From: Singulisphaera sp. GP187 | GTDB lineage: Bacteria; Planctomycetota; Phycisphaerae; Phycisphaerales; SM1A02 | Assembly: GCA_945869475.1 (NCBI GenBank) | Contig: CAMBOV010000001.1 | Location: 248,001 to 312,000, forward strand | Direction: 5' to 3' | DNA: 64,000 nucleotides | Shown: piece after piece, positions 34,621 to 43,241 of the stretch | How the letters are laid out: the number at the start of each line of letters is the position of its first letter | Position numbering within the stretch: position 1 is the first letter of the stretch | The notes under the pieces: generated by a model | Databases searched by the model: none | What the model saw: only the letters and a program-made list of their open reading frames with translations | Told to the model about the DNA's origin: nothing | Position numbers and translations under genes: made by a program

Positions 34621-36222
34621 ATGGCGACCACCTATCGAACGACACCCGAAGTGACTGACAAGATGCCCAGCGGAATTGCCTACATCGTGGGCAATGAGGC
34701 TGCAGAACGCTTCTCGTTCTATGGGATGAAGACGATTTTGGCGGTCTTTATGACGCAATACCTCCTGACCGCGACCGGTGAGCCCGCGTTTCTTACGAAG
34801 ACGGAGTCGACCGAGTGGGTCAGCCTCTTCGTCGCGAGCGCATACTTTTTTCCAGTCATCGGCGCATTGATCGCCGACGTGGTCTTGGGCAAATACCTCA
34901 CGATCATGTTGCTCTCGGTCGTCTACTGCCTGGGGCATCTCTGCCTGGCGTTCATCGACCTCCCAACCGCACTCTTACAGTCGACCCTCGATCCACGAGG
35001 ATGGATGATCGCAGGATTGCTTCTCGTCGCGATCGGTTCGGGCGGCATCAAGCCATGCGTCTCGGCGAACGTTGGCGATCAGTTTGGTGCGAAGAACGCA
35101 CATCTGCTCGAACGAGTCTTCGGCTGGTTCTACTTCGCGATCAACTTTGGATCGCTCTTCTCGACGCTTCTTACCCCATGGATGTTGAAGAAGTATGGTC
35201 CAGGGTGGGCGTTTGGCATCCCAGGCATCTTGATGGCGCTTGCCACCCTCATTTTCTTCATGGGGCGAAAGAAGTTCGTGCACGTTCAACCGCGCGGATT
35301 TAGATATTTTCGTGAGACCTTCGGACCCGCGGGTCTGCGCGCCATTTTCAAACTCATCCCGATCTACATCTTCGTTGCTGTTTTCTGGTCGCTCTATGAT
35401 CAGGGTGGATCGAGTTGGGTGCTTCAAGCGCAGCAGATGAACTGCACGTTCCTAGGCATTACCTGGCTCGAGAGTCAAGTTCAGGCGATCAATCCCCTCC
35501 TGATCTTGATCTTCATTCCCCTCTTCGCGTACGTCGTCTATCCGCTTGCGGGCAAGGTCGTGACGCTCACAGCAACGCGCAAACTCTTCTGTGGATTCAT
35601 GCTCACGGTCGTTGCGTTTTCGATTTCGTCTTATGCGCAAGAGATGATCGATCAGGAAGAGGTGGCGTTTCGGGCGATTGCGCAACCGATCTGCCAGGAT
35701 GGGAAACTCGATGTTGCTGCCACGATCACAGAGATGGAACGCCTCGAGATGAATGCCTCCGCAGCACAGTTGCGCGAGGCAGTTGAGATGAAGGCTTCGG
35801 CTGAAGCGTTTGTGACTCCACTCGTCAAAGCGGGCATCGCAATCTCGAAAGACGGCACGACCTCGCGTGCACAGTGGCCGTCGATTGGATGGCAACTCCT
35901 TGCGTATGTCGTGCTGACTGCCGGGGAGGTGCTCGTTTCGATTACCTGCCTTGAGTTCAGTTACAGCCAATCTCCCAAGCAGATGAAGTCGTTCATCATG
36001 AGCCTCTTCCTGCTCTCAGTCTCAGCAGGAAATCTCTTCACAGCGATGGTGAACCGCTTCACGATGGACGCGGCAGGCAATTCGACGCTCGTTGGCGCGA
36101 GCTATTTCTGGTTCTTCACCTACACGATGGCCGTCTCGACGCTTCTCTTCATCGTTGTCATGGTGCTCTACAAGCCTCGCAACTACGTCACTGAAGTCGA
36201 TGGAGCCCAGGTCAATTCATGA
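34621..36222 (+). CDS. POT-family proton-dependent oligopeptide transporter
   Basis: A 533-residue membrane protein with about twelve to fourteen hydrophobic segments. The family signature is clear: YIVGNEAAERFSFYGMKTIL at about 20-39 (the ExxER motif) and GSGGIKPCVSANVGDQF near 140, then FGWFYFAINFGSLF. It imports di- and tripeptides with protons. A long loop or insert of about 80 residues around 330-420 is rich in charged residues. The stop lies 23 bases inside the next gene's start (36200), so the NUDIX gene is likely translated from the same message. Confidence 0.94.
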   Translation: MATTYRTTPEVTDKMPSGIAYIVGNEAAERFSFYGMKTILAVFMTQYLLTATGEPAFLTKTESTEWVSLFVASAYFFPVIGALIADVVLGKYLTIMLLSVVYCLGHLCLAFIDLPTALLQSTLDPRGWMIAGLLLVAIGSGGIKPCVSANVGDQFGAKNAHLLERVFGWFYFAINFGSLFSTLLTPWMLKKYGPGWAFGIPGILMALATLIFFMGRKKFVHVQPRGFRYFRETFGPAGLRAIFKLIPIYIFVAVFWSLYDQGGSSWVLQAQQMNCTFLGITWLESQVQAINPLLILIFIPLFAYVVYPLAGKVVTLTATRKLFCGFMLTVVAFSISSYAQEMIDQEEVAFRAIAQPICQDGKLDVAATITEMERLEMNASAAQLREAVEMKASAEAFVTPLVKAGIAISKDGTTSRAQWPSIGWQLLAYVVLTAGEVLVSITCLEFSYSQSPKQMKSFIMSLFLLSVSAGNLFTAMVNRFTMDAAGNSTLVGASYFWFFTYTMAVSTLLFIVVMVLYKPRNYVTEVDGAQVNS

Positions 36223-36883
36223 TCGCCTGATCTGGTTGAGGCGGCCGGCTCGTGTTGTTGCGAGCGACCTCGCGTTCACTGCGCTTGTGCCAGAGCACGA
36301 GATCGCAGTTGCGTGGGAGGCACTCATGCGTGCGAACTCTCGACTTACCGATGGACCGTGCTGGCACGTCATGGGTGTGCACCGTGACGGACACGGCGGC
36401 GCAACGGTGCATGTCACACGCACGACCTACAAGATGGGGGCGGTGCGTGGAAGTGGTCTCGCCACTGGATTCATCGGGCTTGGAACCAAAGCGATCGCTC
36501 ACTGGAAGGGCCGATGCTTGATTGGACGGCGCGCACTCTCGTGCGCGACCTATCCCGGGCACTGGGAGTTTTCCCCCGCAGGAGCCGTCGAGCCGGATGA
36601 AGACCCCGCAGTTGGAATCGAACGCGAACTCATTGAAGAGTGCGCGACGAAGGCTGTTGCTCCTGCGCGAGCGATTGCGATCTTCTTCGATCCCATCGCA
36701 CGCAACTGGGAGATCGTGCACGAACTGATGATCGAATGTCCACCCGATGCCCCGCCCAACTGGGAGTATTCAGAGTTGCGGCTGACGGATGTCGGCGCTC
36801 TCGACGGGGGGCTTCCGGCGCCGGCTTCACCATCATCAACGACGATGGTGAAGATCGCGCACCGAGTGCTCAGCGAGCGATGA
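36200..36883 (+). CDS. NUDIX hydrolase
   Basis: A 227-residue protein with the NUDIX box GAVEPDEDPAVGIERELIEECA at about 135-156, which fits Gx5Ex7REUxEExGU except that the last Gly is Cys. It has the usual upstream pattern YPGHWEFSPAGAVE. The extra N-terminal 90 residues contain no clear domain. NUDIX enzymes hydrolyse nucleoside diphosphates linked to X; the substrate is not evident. The start ATG 36200 overlaps the transporter gene by 23 bases; an upstream ATG at 36092 is deep inside it and was not used. Its 3' end overlaps the convergent lipoprotein gene by 14 bases. Confidence 0.85.
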   Translation: MEPRSIHDRLIWLRRPARVVASDLAFTALVPEHEIAVAWEALMRANSRLTDGPCWHVMGVHRDGHGGATVHVTRTTYKMGAVRGSGLATGFIGLGTKAIAHWKGRCLIGRRALSCATYPGHWEFSPAGAVEPDEDPAVGIERELIEECATKAVAPARAIAIFFDPIARNWEIVHELMIECPPDAPPNWEYSELRLTDVGALDGGLPAPASPSSTTMVKIAHRVLSER

Positions 36884-37529
36884 ATTCGGCTGATGGCGGT
36901 GAGATTCCAACCCATTGCACGCGCTTGAGCGCATTGCTGGTGTACTGACTCGCGGCGCGTCGCAATTGACGCGTCGCCGCGTCGTCATGTTGCGTGCGCA
37001 ATCGTCCACTCAATTGGGATGGGCTCAAGAGATCGACGAAGGCTGGAGTCGACGCGAGAAGCGAGAGGTTCGATCCGACGATGTCAACGCCAAACTCGGC
37101 GTCGCCCGCAGTGCCAGTTGGCCACCCAAATCCGCCGCCTCCATAGAGCCCCATCTCGTGACCTGAAAAGACGAGCAGTCGAATACTCAAGTTTGTGGCA
37201 GCGGGGTCGACGGCGGTCTTGCCAGCCTTTGGTTCCCACATGAGTTCGACATGCAAGAGCTGTCCGAAAACTCCTGCGGCGTCAGCGAGTTGGGTGGTGG
37301 TGACATCGCTCAAGATGAATGAGACATTGGCTTGCTCGATCGAATAGGTGCCAACACCAAGGTCAGCGCGAAAGGTGCGGGGGGTATCGCCAACACTGGT
37401 GACCTCGAGTCGCTCGGGGGCGCTCACCCCGCAGGCGCAGAGCAACGCAACCATGAACGAAGACAAGAGAACTGCCGAGAATGCCGCAAGAATTCGATGG
37501 GTTCGATTGGATTGCGCGAGAGCGATCAT
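36870..37529 (-). CDS. putative lipoprotein, family unknown
   Basis: A 219-residue protein with a long hydrophobic leader (ILAAFSAVLLSSFMVALLCACG) ending in a lipobox-like LCAC, so probably a lipoprotein with Cys at about residue 33. The mature part is beta-rich by appearance (FRADLGVGTYSIEQANVSFILSDVTT, LHVELMWEPKAGKTAVDPAATNLSIRLLVFSG, GLYGGGGFGWPTGTAGDAEFGVDIVGSNLSLLAST) and no family was recognised. The ATG 37527-37529 overlaps the stop of the upstream amidohydrolase gene (ATGA), suggesting coupled translation. It is convergent with the NUDIX gene. Confidence 0.65.
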   Translation of the reverse strand: MIALAQSNRTHRILAAFSAVLLSSFMVALLCACGVSAPERLEVTSVGDTPRTFRADLGVGTYSIEQANVSFILSDVTTTQLADAAGVFGQLLHVELMWEPKAGKTAVDPAATNLSIRLLVFSGHEMGLYGGGGFGWPTGTAGDAEFGVDIVGSNLSLLASTPAFVDLLSPSQLSGRLRTQHDDAATRQLRRAASQYTSNALKRVQWVGISPPSAEFIAR

Positions 37530-38461
37530 CGGCGCATGGCAGATGGATGTGCGCCGACATCGGTTCGATCGTTCATATCGGTGGCATGCGAGGCATGCGA
37601 TGAAGAGCCAGTGAGCAGCGGTGCGTTCATCCCCAGAGTTGCAATTGGATTGCGCTCGACGATCAGTCGAAGTGCCGCACGTGGAATCGCAGAGAGGTTC
37701 GTGCCCAGCGCGTAGGAGTTGAGCGAGTAGATCGCTTCGACTGCGGAAGCGGGAGAGGCGAAAGGAAATCCAGAGGCAAGAAAAATCTTCTCGAGCACTC
37801 CAGCTTCGTGTGCATGCAAGAGCGTGGTGTAGAGACGCCAGGATTGCGATGCGATGCCACTCGTGTCTGCGTACATGCCTGGATGTTTCGCGAGTAAGGC
37901 GATGGTCTCGTCGATCCACGGCGACCCGATTTCGCCCAAGACAATCTTGAGAGTTGGAAAGGTGCGCGCGACCTCATCCCACGGAGTCGGTCGATCGAAT
38001 TCCATGATCATCGATGGAGTCATCAATCCAGGACGGGTCACGAAGAGTGGAAGCTGTTCTTTCGCACATCGGTCGTAGAGTCGCATCGCCGTCGAGTGCG
38101 TTGGATGAAAACCTTGTGCTGAGGGAGAGATGTTGACGCCCACGAGTCCAAGTGACTTGGCGTGGTCAAGGTCATCAAACCACGAAGGGCACATGGGATC
38201 GATCCCCGCGATGCCGGCGAGTCGGTGCGGTTGACGACCAACCACTCCTGCGATGAACTCTGGAGGGACGACGGCCGAGAGTGCTTGCGACTTGAATCCG
38301 TGAACGAGGGCGCAACCGATGCACTCGAGCGCCTGACTATGCGCGCCCATCGTGCCATCAACGCCACCTGGCCGCCGAGCGGCACTGCGAATTCCCTCGG
38401 CAAGCTCGAATCCGAGTTGCTCTGGAGAGTGCCAAACGCGCGTTAAGACATCGAAAATCAT
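37526..38461 (-). CDS. amidohydrolase_2-family TIM-barrel hydrolase/decarboxylase
   Basis: A 311-residue protein resembling amidohydrolase family 2. It begins MIFDVLTRVW, where active members have a D-x-H metal motif, so the usual first metal ligands are changed or missing (DVLTRVWH). Other parts fit the fold: GLVGVNISPSAQGFHPTHSTAMRLYDRCAKEQLPLFVTRP, IVLGEIGSPWIDETIALLAKHPGMYADTSG and KIFLASGFPFASP in the place of LFGSDxPF. The activity is thus uncertain. ATG 38461 is used since the frame upstream is antisense to nothing recognised and carries no motif. It is coupled to the lipoprotein gene by a four-base overlap. Confidence 0.72.
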   Translation of the reverse strand: MIFDVLTRVWHSPEQLGFELAEGIRSAARRPGGVDGTMGAHSQALECIGCALVHGFKSQALSAVVPPEFIAGVVGRQPHRLAGIAGIDPMCPSWFDDLDHAKSLGLVGVNISPSAQGFHPTHSTAMRLYDRCAKEQLPLFVTRPGLMTPSMIMEFDRPTPWDEVARTFPTLKIVLGEIGSPWIDETIALLAKHPGMYADTSGIASQSWRLYTTLLHAHEAGVLEKIFLASGFPFASPASAVEAIYSLNSYALGTNLSAIPRAALRLIVERNPIATLGMNAPLLTGSSSHASHATDMNDRTDVGAHPSAMRR

Positions 38462-38490
38462 GGTTCGATTCGAGTGTAGCGAAAGGTGGC

Positions 38491-39294
38491 TCAGCCTGCG
38501 ACGAAACCGACCGAAATCACACACGTTCCCATCGTCAATGGATGCTGGGTGACTTTGGAAAATCCTGCAGAAATCAGCTGCTCGCTGAGCTGCGCGGGAC
38601 CGAGAAAAGTCTCGACCGACCGAGGCAAGTAGCGGTAGGCCCCCGATCGATCTCGCGCGAGCAGCGTGGCGGTGAATGGCATGATGTGGTTGGTGTAAAG
38701 GCCGTGAAAGAAGCGAACGATCGCAGAGGGCGGCTCGGCAAACTCAAGCACGATCACCCGTCCGCCAGGAGCCAGCACTCGGCGAAACTCACGCATCGCC
38801 CGCAGTGGATCTGCAACGTTTCGAATTCCAAAGGCGATTGAGACGACGTCGAATGAGTGATCTGCGTACGGAAGTTCGTGCGCGTCTCCTTGCACGTACT
38901 GAATCTCAGCGAGGCGACCGCGCCCGCGCGCAGCCTTCACCCGGGCGTGGTCCAACATCGCAGGTGTGTAGTCGAGACCGATCACGGTTGTGGCCCCGCC
39001 GCGAACGAATGCCATGGTGAGATCGCCAGTCCCGCACGCGACGTCGAGCACCGTCGCCTGCGCGAGCGGTCCTGCGAGTTGCACCGCAACTCGACGCCAG
39101 TGCTGATCGAGTCCCAGTGAATGCACACGGTTGTTCAGGTCATACGAGTGCGCGATCGATGTAAACATCTCGCGAACTCGGCTGGCCTTGTCGGTGCGCT
39201 CGTGGGGATTACCCGTGAGAGTCTTCGAATCCCAACCGGTCGAGGGTGGTGGTGCAGGGGTGATGGTGCGGTTGGGCTCTCTCTCAGAGGTCAT
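38491..39294 (-). CDS. ubiE: UbiE/MenG-type quinone methyltransferase
   Basis: A 267-residue class I methyltransferase. After an N-terminal disordered tail of about 40 residues the family pattern begins: VREMFTSIAHSYDLNNRVHSLGLDQHWRR, then motif I ATVLDVACGTGDLTMAFV, GLDYTPAMLDHAR, SFDVVSIAFGIRNVADP and LRAMREFRRVLAPGGRVIVLEFAEP. These are the UbiE signatures for C-methylation of demethylmenaquinone or the ubiquinone precursor; in a planctomycete menaquinone is more likely. ATG 39294 begins the tail. The stop lies 29 bases from the amidohydrolase gene on the same strand. Confidence 0.93.
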   Translation of the reverse strand: MTSEREPNRTITPAPPPSTGWDSKTLTGNPHERTDKASRVREMFTSIAHSYDLNNRVHSLGLDQHWRRVAVQLAGPLAQATVLDVACGTGDLTMAFVRGGATTVIGLDYTPAMLDHARVKAARGRGRLAEIQYVQGDAHELPYADHSFDVVSIAFGIRNVADPLRAMREFRRVLAPGGRVIVLEFAEPPSAIVRFFHGLYTNHIMPFTATLLARDRSGAYRYLPRSVETFLGPAQLSEQLISAGFSKVTQHPLTMGTCVISVGFVAG

Positions 39295-39413
39295 TTCTCG
39301 ATCGTAGACGCGTTTGTGTGCCCGATAAACACCCAGAGTGAGCGGATAACGCTTTGGGATTGATTTTTGTTGGGTGATCGGTGCGCCACGACCCGCCCGT
39401 CGATGAACACTGC

Positions 39414-40148
39414 ATGACCTCCCCAACAATGAACACTGAACTTGCCCTCGAACGACTTCTGCAACTCTGCGTCTCTGGCGATCGTCCAGCCACGCGAACA
39501 TTCATCGAGCAAGTGCACCGTCATGGATTCACATCGATGCAACTCTCGCAAGAACTCTATTGGCCTGCGATGCAGACGATCTTTCGAATGTGGCGCCAGG
39601 ATCAGTTGACGATGTTGGCGTACCAGTACTCGACGCGAATGTTGCGGATGCTCGTCGATCAGGCGCAGGCTGGATACACGCAGGCTGCGCGCAATGGTCG
39701 CCGACTGCTCTGCGTCTGTGGACAGAATGAATCTGAAGATCTCGCAGGCCAACTCTGCAGCGACATCCTTGAAGCGAGTGGATATGAAGTCTTCTTCGCA
39801 GCGGGCGGCGTCGCAAACGATGAGATTCTTGCAGAGGCAGGACGGCGCCGTCCAGACGCAGTGGTTGTCTTTGCAGCGGCAGCATCGGATGCGCCAAAGA
39901 TTCGCAACCTGATCGACATGATTCGCTCGACCGATTCGAATCCGGGACTGGCCGTGATCTGCGGTGGCGGGGTCTTCGCTCGAGCGCCTGGTCTCGCTGA
40001 AGAGATCGGTGCCGATGCCACTGCTGATGACGTTTTCGCCGTCGAACGAATGGTTCGCTGCGCGCTCGCGACTCCGAGGGTGACGGCTGCGGCCACGTCG
40101 AACGCCACGGTCGGGCTTTCAACGAGACGTCGTGCAGCCGTAGCATGA
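39414..40148 (+). CDS. B12-binding-fold protein lacking the His motif
   Basis: A 244-residue protein. Residues about 10-85 look like the helical module of B12-binding proteins (MQTIFRMWRQDQLTMLAYQYSTRMLRMLV), and from about 95 comes a Rossmann-like domain (RRLLCVCGQNESEDLAGQLCSDILEASGYEVFFAAGGVANDEI...PDAVVVFAAAASDAPKIRNLIDMIRS...AVICGGG). Where cobalamin-binding proteins have D-x-H-x-x-G, this has N-E-S-E-D-L-A-G, so the cobalt-ligand His is missing. It may bind a B12 form base-on, bind another ligand, or act only as a scaffold. The start is unsure: ATG 39414 or 39429. It precedes tilS by four bases. Confidence 0.65.
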   Translation: MTSPTMNTELALERLLQLCVSGDRPATRTFIEQVHRHGFTSMQLSQELYWPAMQTIFRMWRQDQLTMLAYQYSTRMLRMLVDQAQAGYTQAARNGRRLLCVCGQNESEDLAGQLCSDILEASGYEVFFAAGGVANDEILAEAGRRRPDAVVVFAAAASDAPKIRNLIDMIRSTDSNPGLAVICGGGVFARAPGLAEEIGADATADDVFAVERMVRCALATPRVTAAATSNATVGLSTRRRAAVA

Positions 40149-40152
40149 GTTC

Positions 40153-41175
40153 GTGAAATCGATCGATGCCCACGAAGTGCTGCGCTCTGCAGGGCGCCAT
40201 CCACTGACCGGGCAATTCACTCGCAACATGACGCTGCGATGCCGGCGTGCGAAAGGCGAGCCGATGGTGGTGGGATTGAGCGGGGGGGTCGATTCGACCG
40301 CGCTGCTGGTTCTCGCAGCGGTCATCGCACAACGTGAATCAACCCTCGCGTTACTGCATGCGATGTACGTGCATCATCATTTGCGAGCTGAGGCCGATGA
40401 CGAGGTGATCCACTGCCAGAATCTCTGCGACGCACTTGGTGTGCCCTTCACAACGACTCACGTGCATCCCATCGCAGCTGGTCATGGACTCGCCGCCGCA
40501 GCGCGACGGTTGCGCCATCGTGCGCTTATCGCGGGTGCGCAACATGTCGGTGCGAAGTTCATCTTGCTCGGGCATCACAGCGATGATGTGCTCGAGACGC
40601 TTCTGATGCGACTCGGACGGGGAATCGCACTGCGCGGTTTATCGACGATTCCGTGGAGGCGACGAGCCGATCCAGCGAGTGAGATCGTGATTGGCCGTCC
40701 ACTGCTTTGCGCGAGTCGCGCGCAGCTCGTGCAATTCTGTACAGCGTGCGGCGTCACTTGGCGAGAAGACTCGAGCAACGCAAACGTGAAATCTGCGCGG
40801 GGGTTTCTGCGAGCAACAGTCGTTGAAGAGTTGCGCAGTCGCTGGCCAGCGATCGCTCAGCACGCAGTTCATGCATCGGATGCGGCACGAAGTGGTGAAT
40901 GGGCGTTGTCGCAGATCGCCAACCGCGATGGATGGTGCGCGCAAGAAATCTCACGCGCGCAGTTTCGTGCGCGGGGCGCAGTGCTTGCGTTCGCGCTTCT
41001 TACGAGCGCCCTTCGCGCAGGAAAGGTTGAACTTTCGCCGCGCATGGTGCGTGCCGTCGTCGATGCCGCGTGCGATGACGAGCAGCGCCCACGCAGTTTT
41101 CAAGAGGCCTCAGTCGTCGTGACCGTGAATGCGCGGGGTGTGCGAGTTGCGACGCGCGAGTGCCGAGCGCCTTAG
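40153..41175 (+). CDS. tilS: tRNA(Ile)-lysidine synthetase
   Basis: A 340-residue enzyme that converts C34 of tRNA-Ile(CAU) into lysidine so that it reads AUA. The PP-loop VVGLSGGVDSTALLVLA is at about residues 38-54, followed by LHAMYVHHHLRAEADDE, HGLAAAARRLRHRAL and the ILLGHHSDDVLETLLMRLGRG core motif. REDSSNANVKSARGFLR is typical of the end of the catalytic domain. It lacks the long C-terminal extension of E. coli TilS. The start is GTG at 40153, four bases after the B12-fold gene. The 3' end overlaps the next, convergent gene by four bases. Confidence 0.95.
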   Translation: MKSIDAHEVLRSAGRHPLTGQFTRNMTLRCRRAKGEPMVVGLSGGVDSTALLVLAAVIAQRESTLALLHAMYVHHHLRAEADDEVIHCQNLCDALGVPFTTTHVHPIAAGHGLAAAARRLRHRALIAGAQHVGAKFILLGHHSDDVLETLLMRLGRGIALRGLSTIPWRRRADPASEIVIGRPLLCASRAQLVQFCTACGVTWREDSSNANVKSARGFLRATVVEELRSRWPAIAQHAVHASDAARSGEWALSQIANRDGWCAQEISRAQFRARGAVLAFALLTSALRAGKVELSPRMVRAVVDAACDDEQRPRSFQEASVVVTVNARGVRVATRECRAP

Positions 41176-42125
41176 GGCGTCGCAGCGGGAAGAGTCGGCG
41201 GCTGCAAGCACGCTTTCCAATCTGAGTCGGTTGCGCAGACAACGCGGCCATCCTCGACGACGACAACTGTCGGGGGCTTCACGAGGTAGGTCTTGCCCGC
41301 TGGCAGCGAGAGTCGCTCGCAGTTCGCGCAGGGCATCGGTCCAAGGTTGTCTCCGTCGAGTGCGATTGTGCCTGGCGATGCAGGTATCTCAACCGCAATC
41401 ACCTTCGCGTCGGTGCGCTGCGTTGCGAAATACTCCTCGAAGACTTCGCGACAATGACCACACGATGGGCTGTAGAGAATGATGATGCTGCGTCCTTCGA
41501 GGGTGAGTGCAGTCAACATCGGCAGCAATCGAGAGAGTCCGGTGTCGGGCAGCGTTCGCCCTTGCCACTGCACGTAATCGAGAATCACGGTGTCTGCGCT
41601 CGCGGTGCGCGCCGCGTTCATCGTCGCGTTATGCGTGACAGGAAGTCGCACGGCAACACCAACACTGAGCACCCACACTGCAAGCACGCCAGCACTGAAC
41701 CAGACTCCGCTGCCGCTTCGGGTCGTTGCTGAGTCACTGACCGGTCGATTGATCACCGAGTAGAACCACAACGAGAGCACAAGCCCAGCGATTGGTGCCG
41801 CGAGTGGCGAGATTCCAGATCCCGTCGCAGCCGGTGCCGCGACGAGTGACGCAAGTGTTGCAACGCAGCAGAAGGCGTATGCAAGCAACGTCACTCGCGC
41901 AACGAATCGAGCGAAGAGTCGACGAGAACCAAAGAGAAAGAGTGAGATCGCCGCGGCAGCCGCGAGCCCAATAGTGAGCTGCACGGTTGCGCTCGGCGTG
42001 AGCGAGAGTCGCCCGCCGACGTTGAGCAGCCACGCCGGTGACCACTGCGTTCCTCCGAGTAACCACGAGATCGCGGTTGCGAGAAACAAGAGCGGCGTCA
42101 GAAGTCGAATCGTGAGAGTTCGCAT
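41172..42125 (-). CDS. multi-pass membrane protein with thioredoxin-like C-terminal domain (copy B)
   Basis: A 317-residue protein: about four to five hydrophobic segments in residues 1-170, then a periplasmic-type domain from about 200 with IIILYSPSCGHCREVFEEYFATQR, a CxxC redox motif in a thioredoxin fold, and a Cys pair MPCANC and a last Cys in VVCATDSDWKACL. The related copy A lies upstream (42149-43231) on the same strand. Both have a CxxC followed by C-x-x-C further on (PCANC here, PCGECQL there). The function is probably disulfide exchange at the membrane, but no family was named. ATG 42125 starts a clean membrane N-end. Confidence 0.7.
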   Translation of the reverse strand: MRTLTIRLLTPLLFLATAISWLLGGTQWSPAWLLNVGGRLSLTPSATVQLTIGLAAAAAISLFLFGSRRLFARFVARVTLLAYAFCCVATLASLVAAPAATGSGISPLAAPIAGLVLSLWFYSVINRPVSDSATTRSGSGVWFSAGVLAVWVLSVGVAVRLPVTHNATMNAARTASADTVILDYVQWQGRTLPDTGLSRLLPMLTALTLEGRSIIILYSPSCGHCREVFEEYFATQRTDAKVIAVEIPASPGTIALDGDNLGPMPCANCERLSLPAGKTYLVKPPTVVVVEDGRVVCATDSDWKACLQPPTLPAATP

Positions 42126-42148
42126 AGTTTTTGCAGCGCGTGCAGGTC

Positions 42149-43231
42149 CTACCGAGCGATGCAACGTTCGACGGCGGCACGGTCTTCTGGATCGGTCACG
42201 ATGTCTGTGATGACACCATCCACAACGCGCAGCAGGACAGGCGTCGTGAGCACGTAGTCGGGTCCCTTCACAAGCGTGCGCAGCTGACATTCGCCGCACG
42301 GCATCTCAAGCGACGCCGCCGGATCGGTGTCTGGAATCGAAATCGTCAGGGTGGGTGTGGCGAGCGGTCCAGAGAAATACGTTTGCAAGAGCTCGTGGCA
42401 GTGATCGCAATCTTCGCGGTAGAGCATGACGAACCAGGTGCCCGTGTTGATCGAAGGAGGAGGCGCTGGTGTTGTCAGTCGCGCGAGCTCTTGCGAGTCG
42501 AGCCGGGTGCCACGCCAGGAGGCGAAGTCTGGAATGTAGTACGGCTGTGCGGTGGCTGGCATCGCAGGCCACGGAGCCGGCAGGGTCGCAACAACCACTG
42601 GATTCACAGGTGGATCTTGCGGATTCACCAGAGGCGGATCGACCGACGGCGGATCTGGGATCGGCGCCACGATTGTGATTTCACCGCGGGCCGGGATCGC
42701 AAACGCGATCGCTGCGCCAACGAGTGTGAGTGCGATCGCGCTTGGCATCCCAAAGGATCTTGGGAGATCTGCGTGTGCCCACACGCGCCGCTTCGAGAGA
42801 ATCGCAAGCAGCAAAAGCACCAAATCGATTGCGAGCATGATGACTGGGTTTGGACCACCCGATCCAAAGCAGCCGCACGAGCCCTTCCATGCGCCCTCCA
42901 AACCCTTGTCGAGAAACGCAGGGGTGATCACGCTGAGCAAGATCACACAGAAGAGCGAGAGCGTCGCGATCGCGACGAGGCGCGCGAAGCGTGGCATGCA
43001 GAGCATCACCGCGACGAGTGCGAATTCGCCGAGCACGATGAGTCGCATTGAAAGGTCGAGTGAGGCGACGCCGCTTGCGACGAACCATCCATCAACGAAT
43101 TGAACGACGTTCAAGACTGGCGGCGGCAGCAACTTTGGATTGCGCTCGGACAACTTGACGACGGCGCCTGCGAGTAACCACAGTGGGATGACGAGGCGGC
43201 ACACGATGTAGAAGAGTCGATGTCTGCTCAT
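42149..43231 (-). CDS. MauE/DoxX-like membrane protein with thioredoxin-like C-terminal domain (copy A)
   Basis: A 360-residue protein. Residues about 1-160 have four hydrophobic segments and a CGCFGSG motif (GSCGCFGSGGPNP) at about 119, the feature of MauE and related methylamine-utilisation/DoxX membrane proteins. A Pro-rich stretch follows, then from about 260 a thioredoxin-like domain with WFVMLYREDCDHCHELLQTYF (CxxC) and MPCGECQLRTLV. ATG 43231 is preferred to the further-upstream ATG of the open frame. It lies 23 bases before copy B and ten bases after gmhA ends on the same strand, so the three may be one transcript. MauE-type proteins can pass reducing power across the membrane. Confidence 0.72.
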   Translation of the reverse strand: MSRHRLFYIVCRLVIPLWLLAGAVVKLSERNPKLLPPPVLNVVQFVDGWFVASGVASLDLSMRLIVLGEFALVAVMLCMPRFARLVAIATLSLFCVILLSVITPAFLDKGLEGAWKGSCGCFGSGGPNPVIMLAIDLVLLLLAILSKRRVWAHADLPRSFGMPSAIALTLVGAAIAFAIPARGEITIVAPIPDPPSVDPPLVNPQDPPVNPVVVATLPAPWPAMPATAQPYYIPDFASWRGTRLDSQELARLTTPAPPPSINTGTWFVMLYREDCDHCHELLQTYFSGPLATPTLTISIPDTDPAASLEMPCGECQLRTLVKGPDYVLTTPVLLRVVDGVITDIVTDPEDRAAVERCIAR

Positions 43232-43241
43232 ACGAAAAAGC

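Noticed and set aside
40153-41175. Possibility that tilS is truncated because it lacks the E. coli C-terminal domain.
   Set aside because: Short TilS forms of this length are common in bacteria and the catalytic domain is complete.
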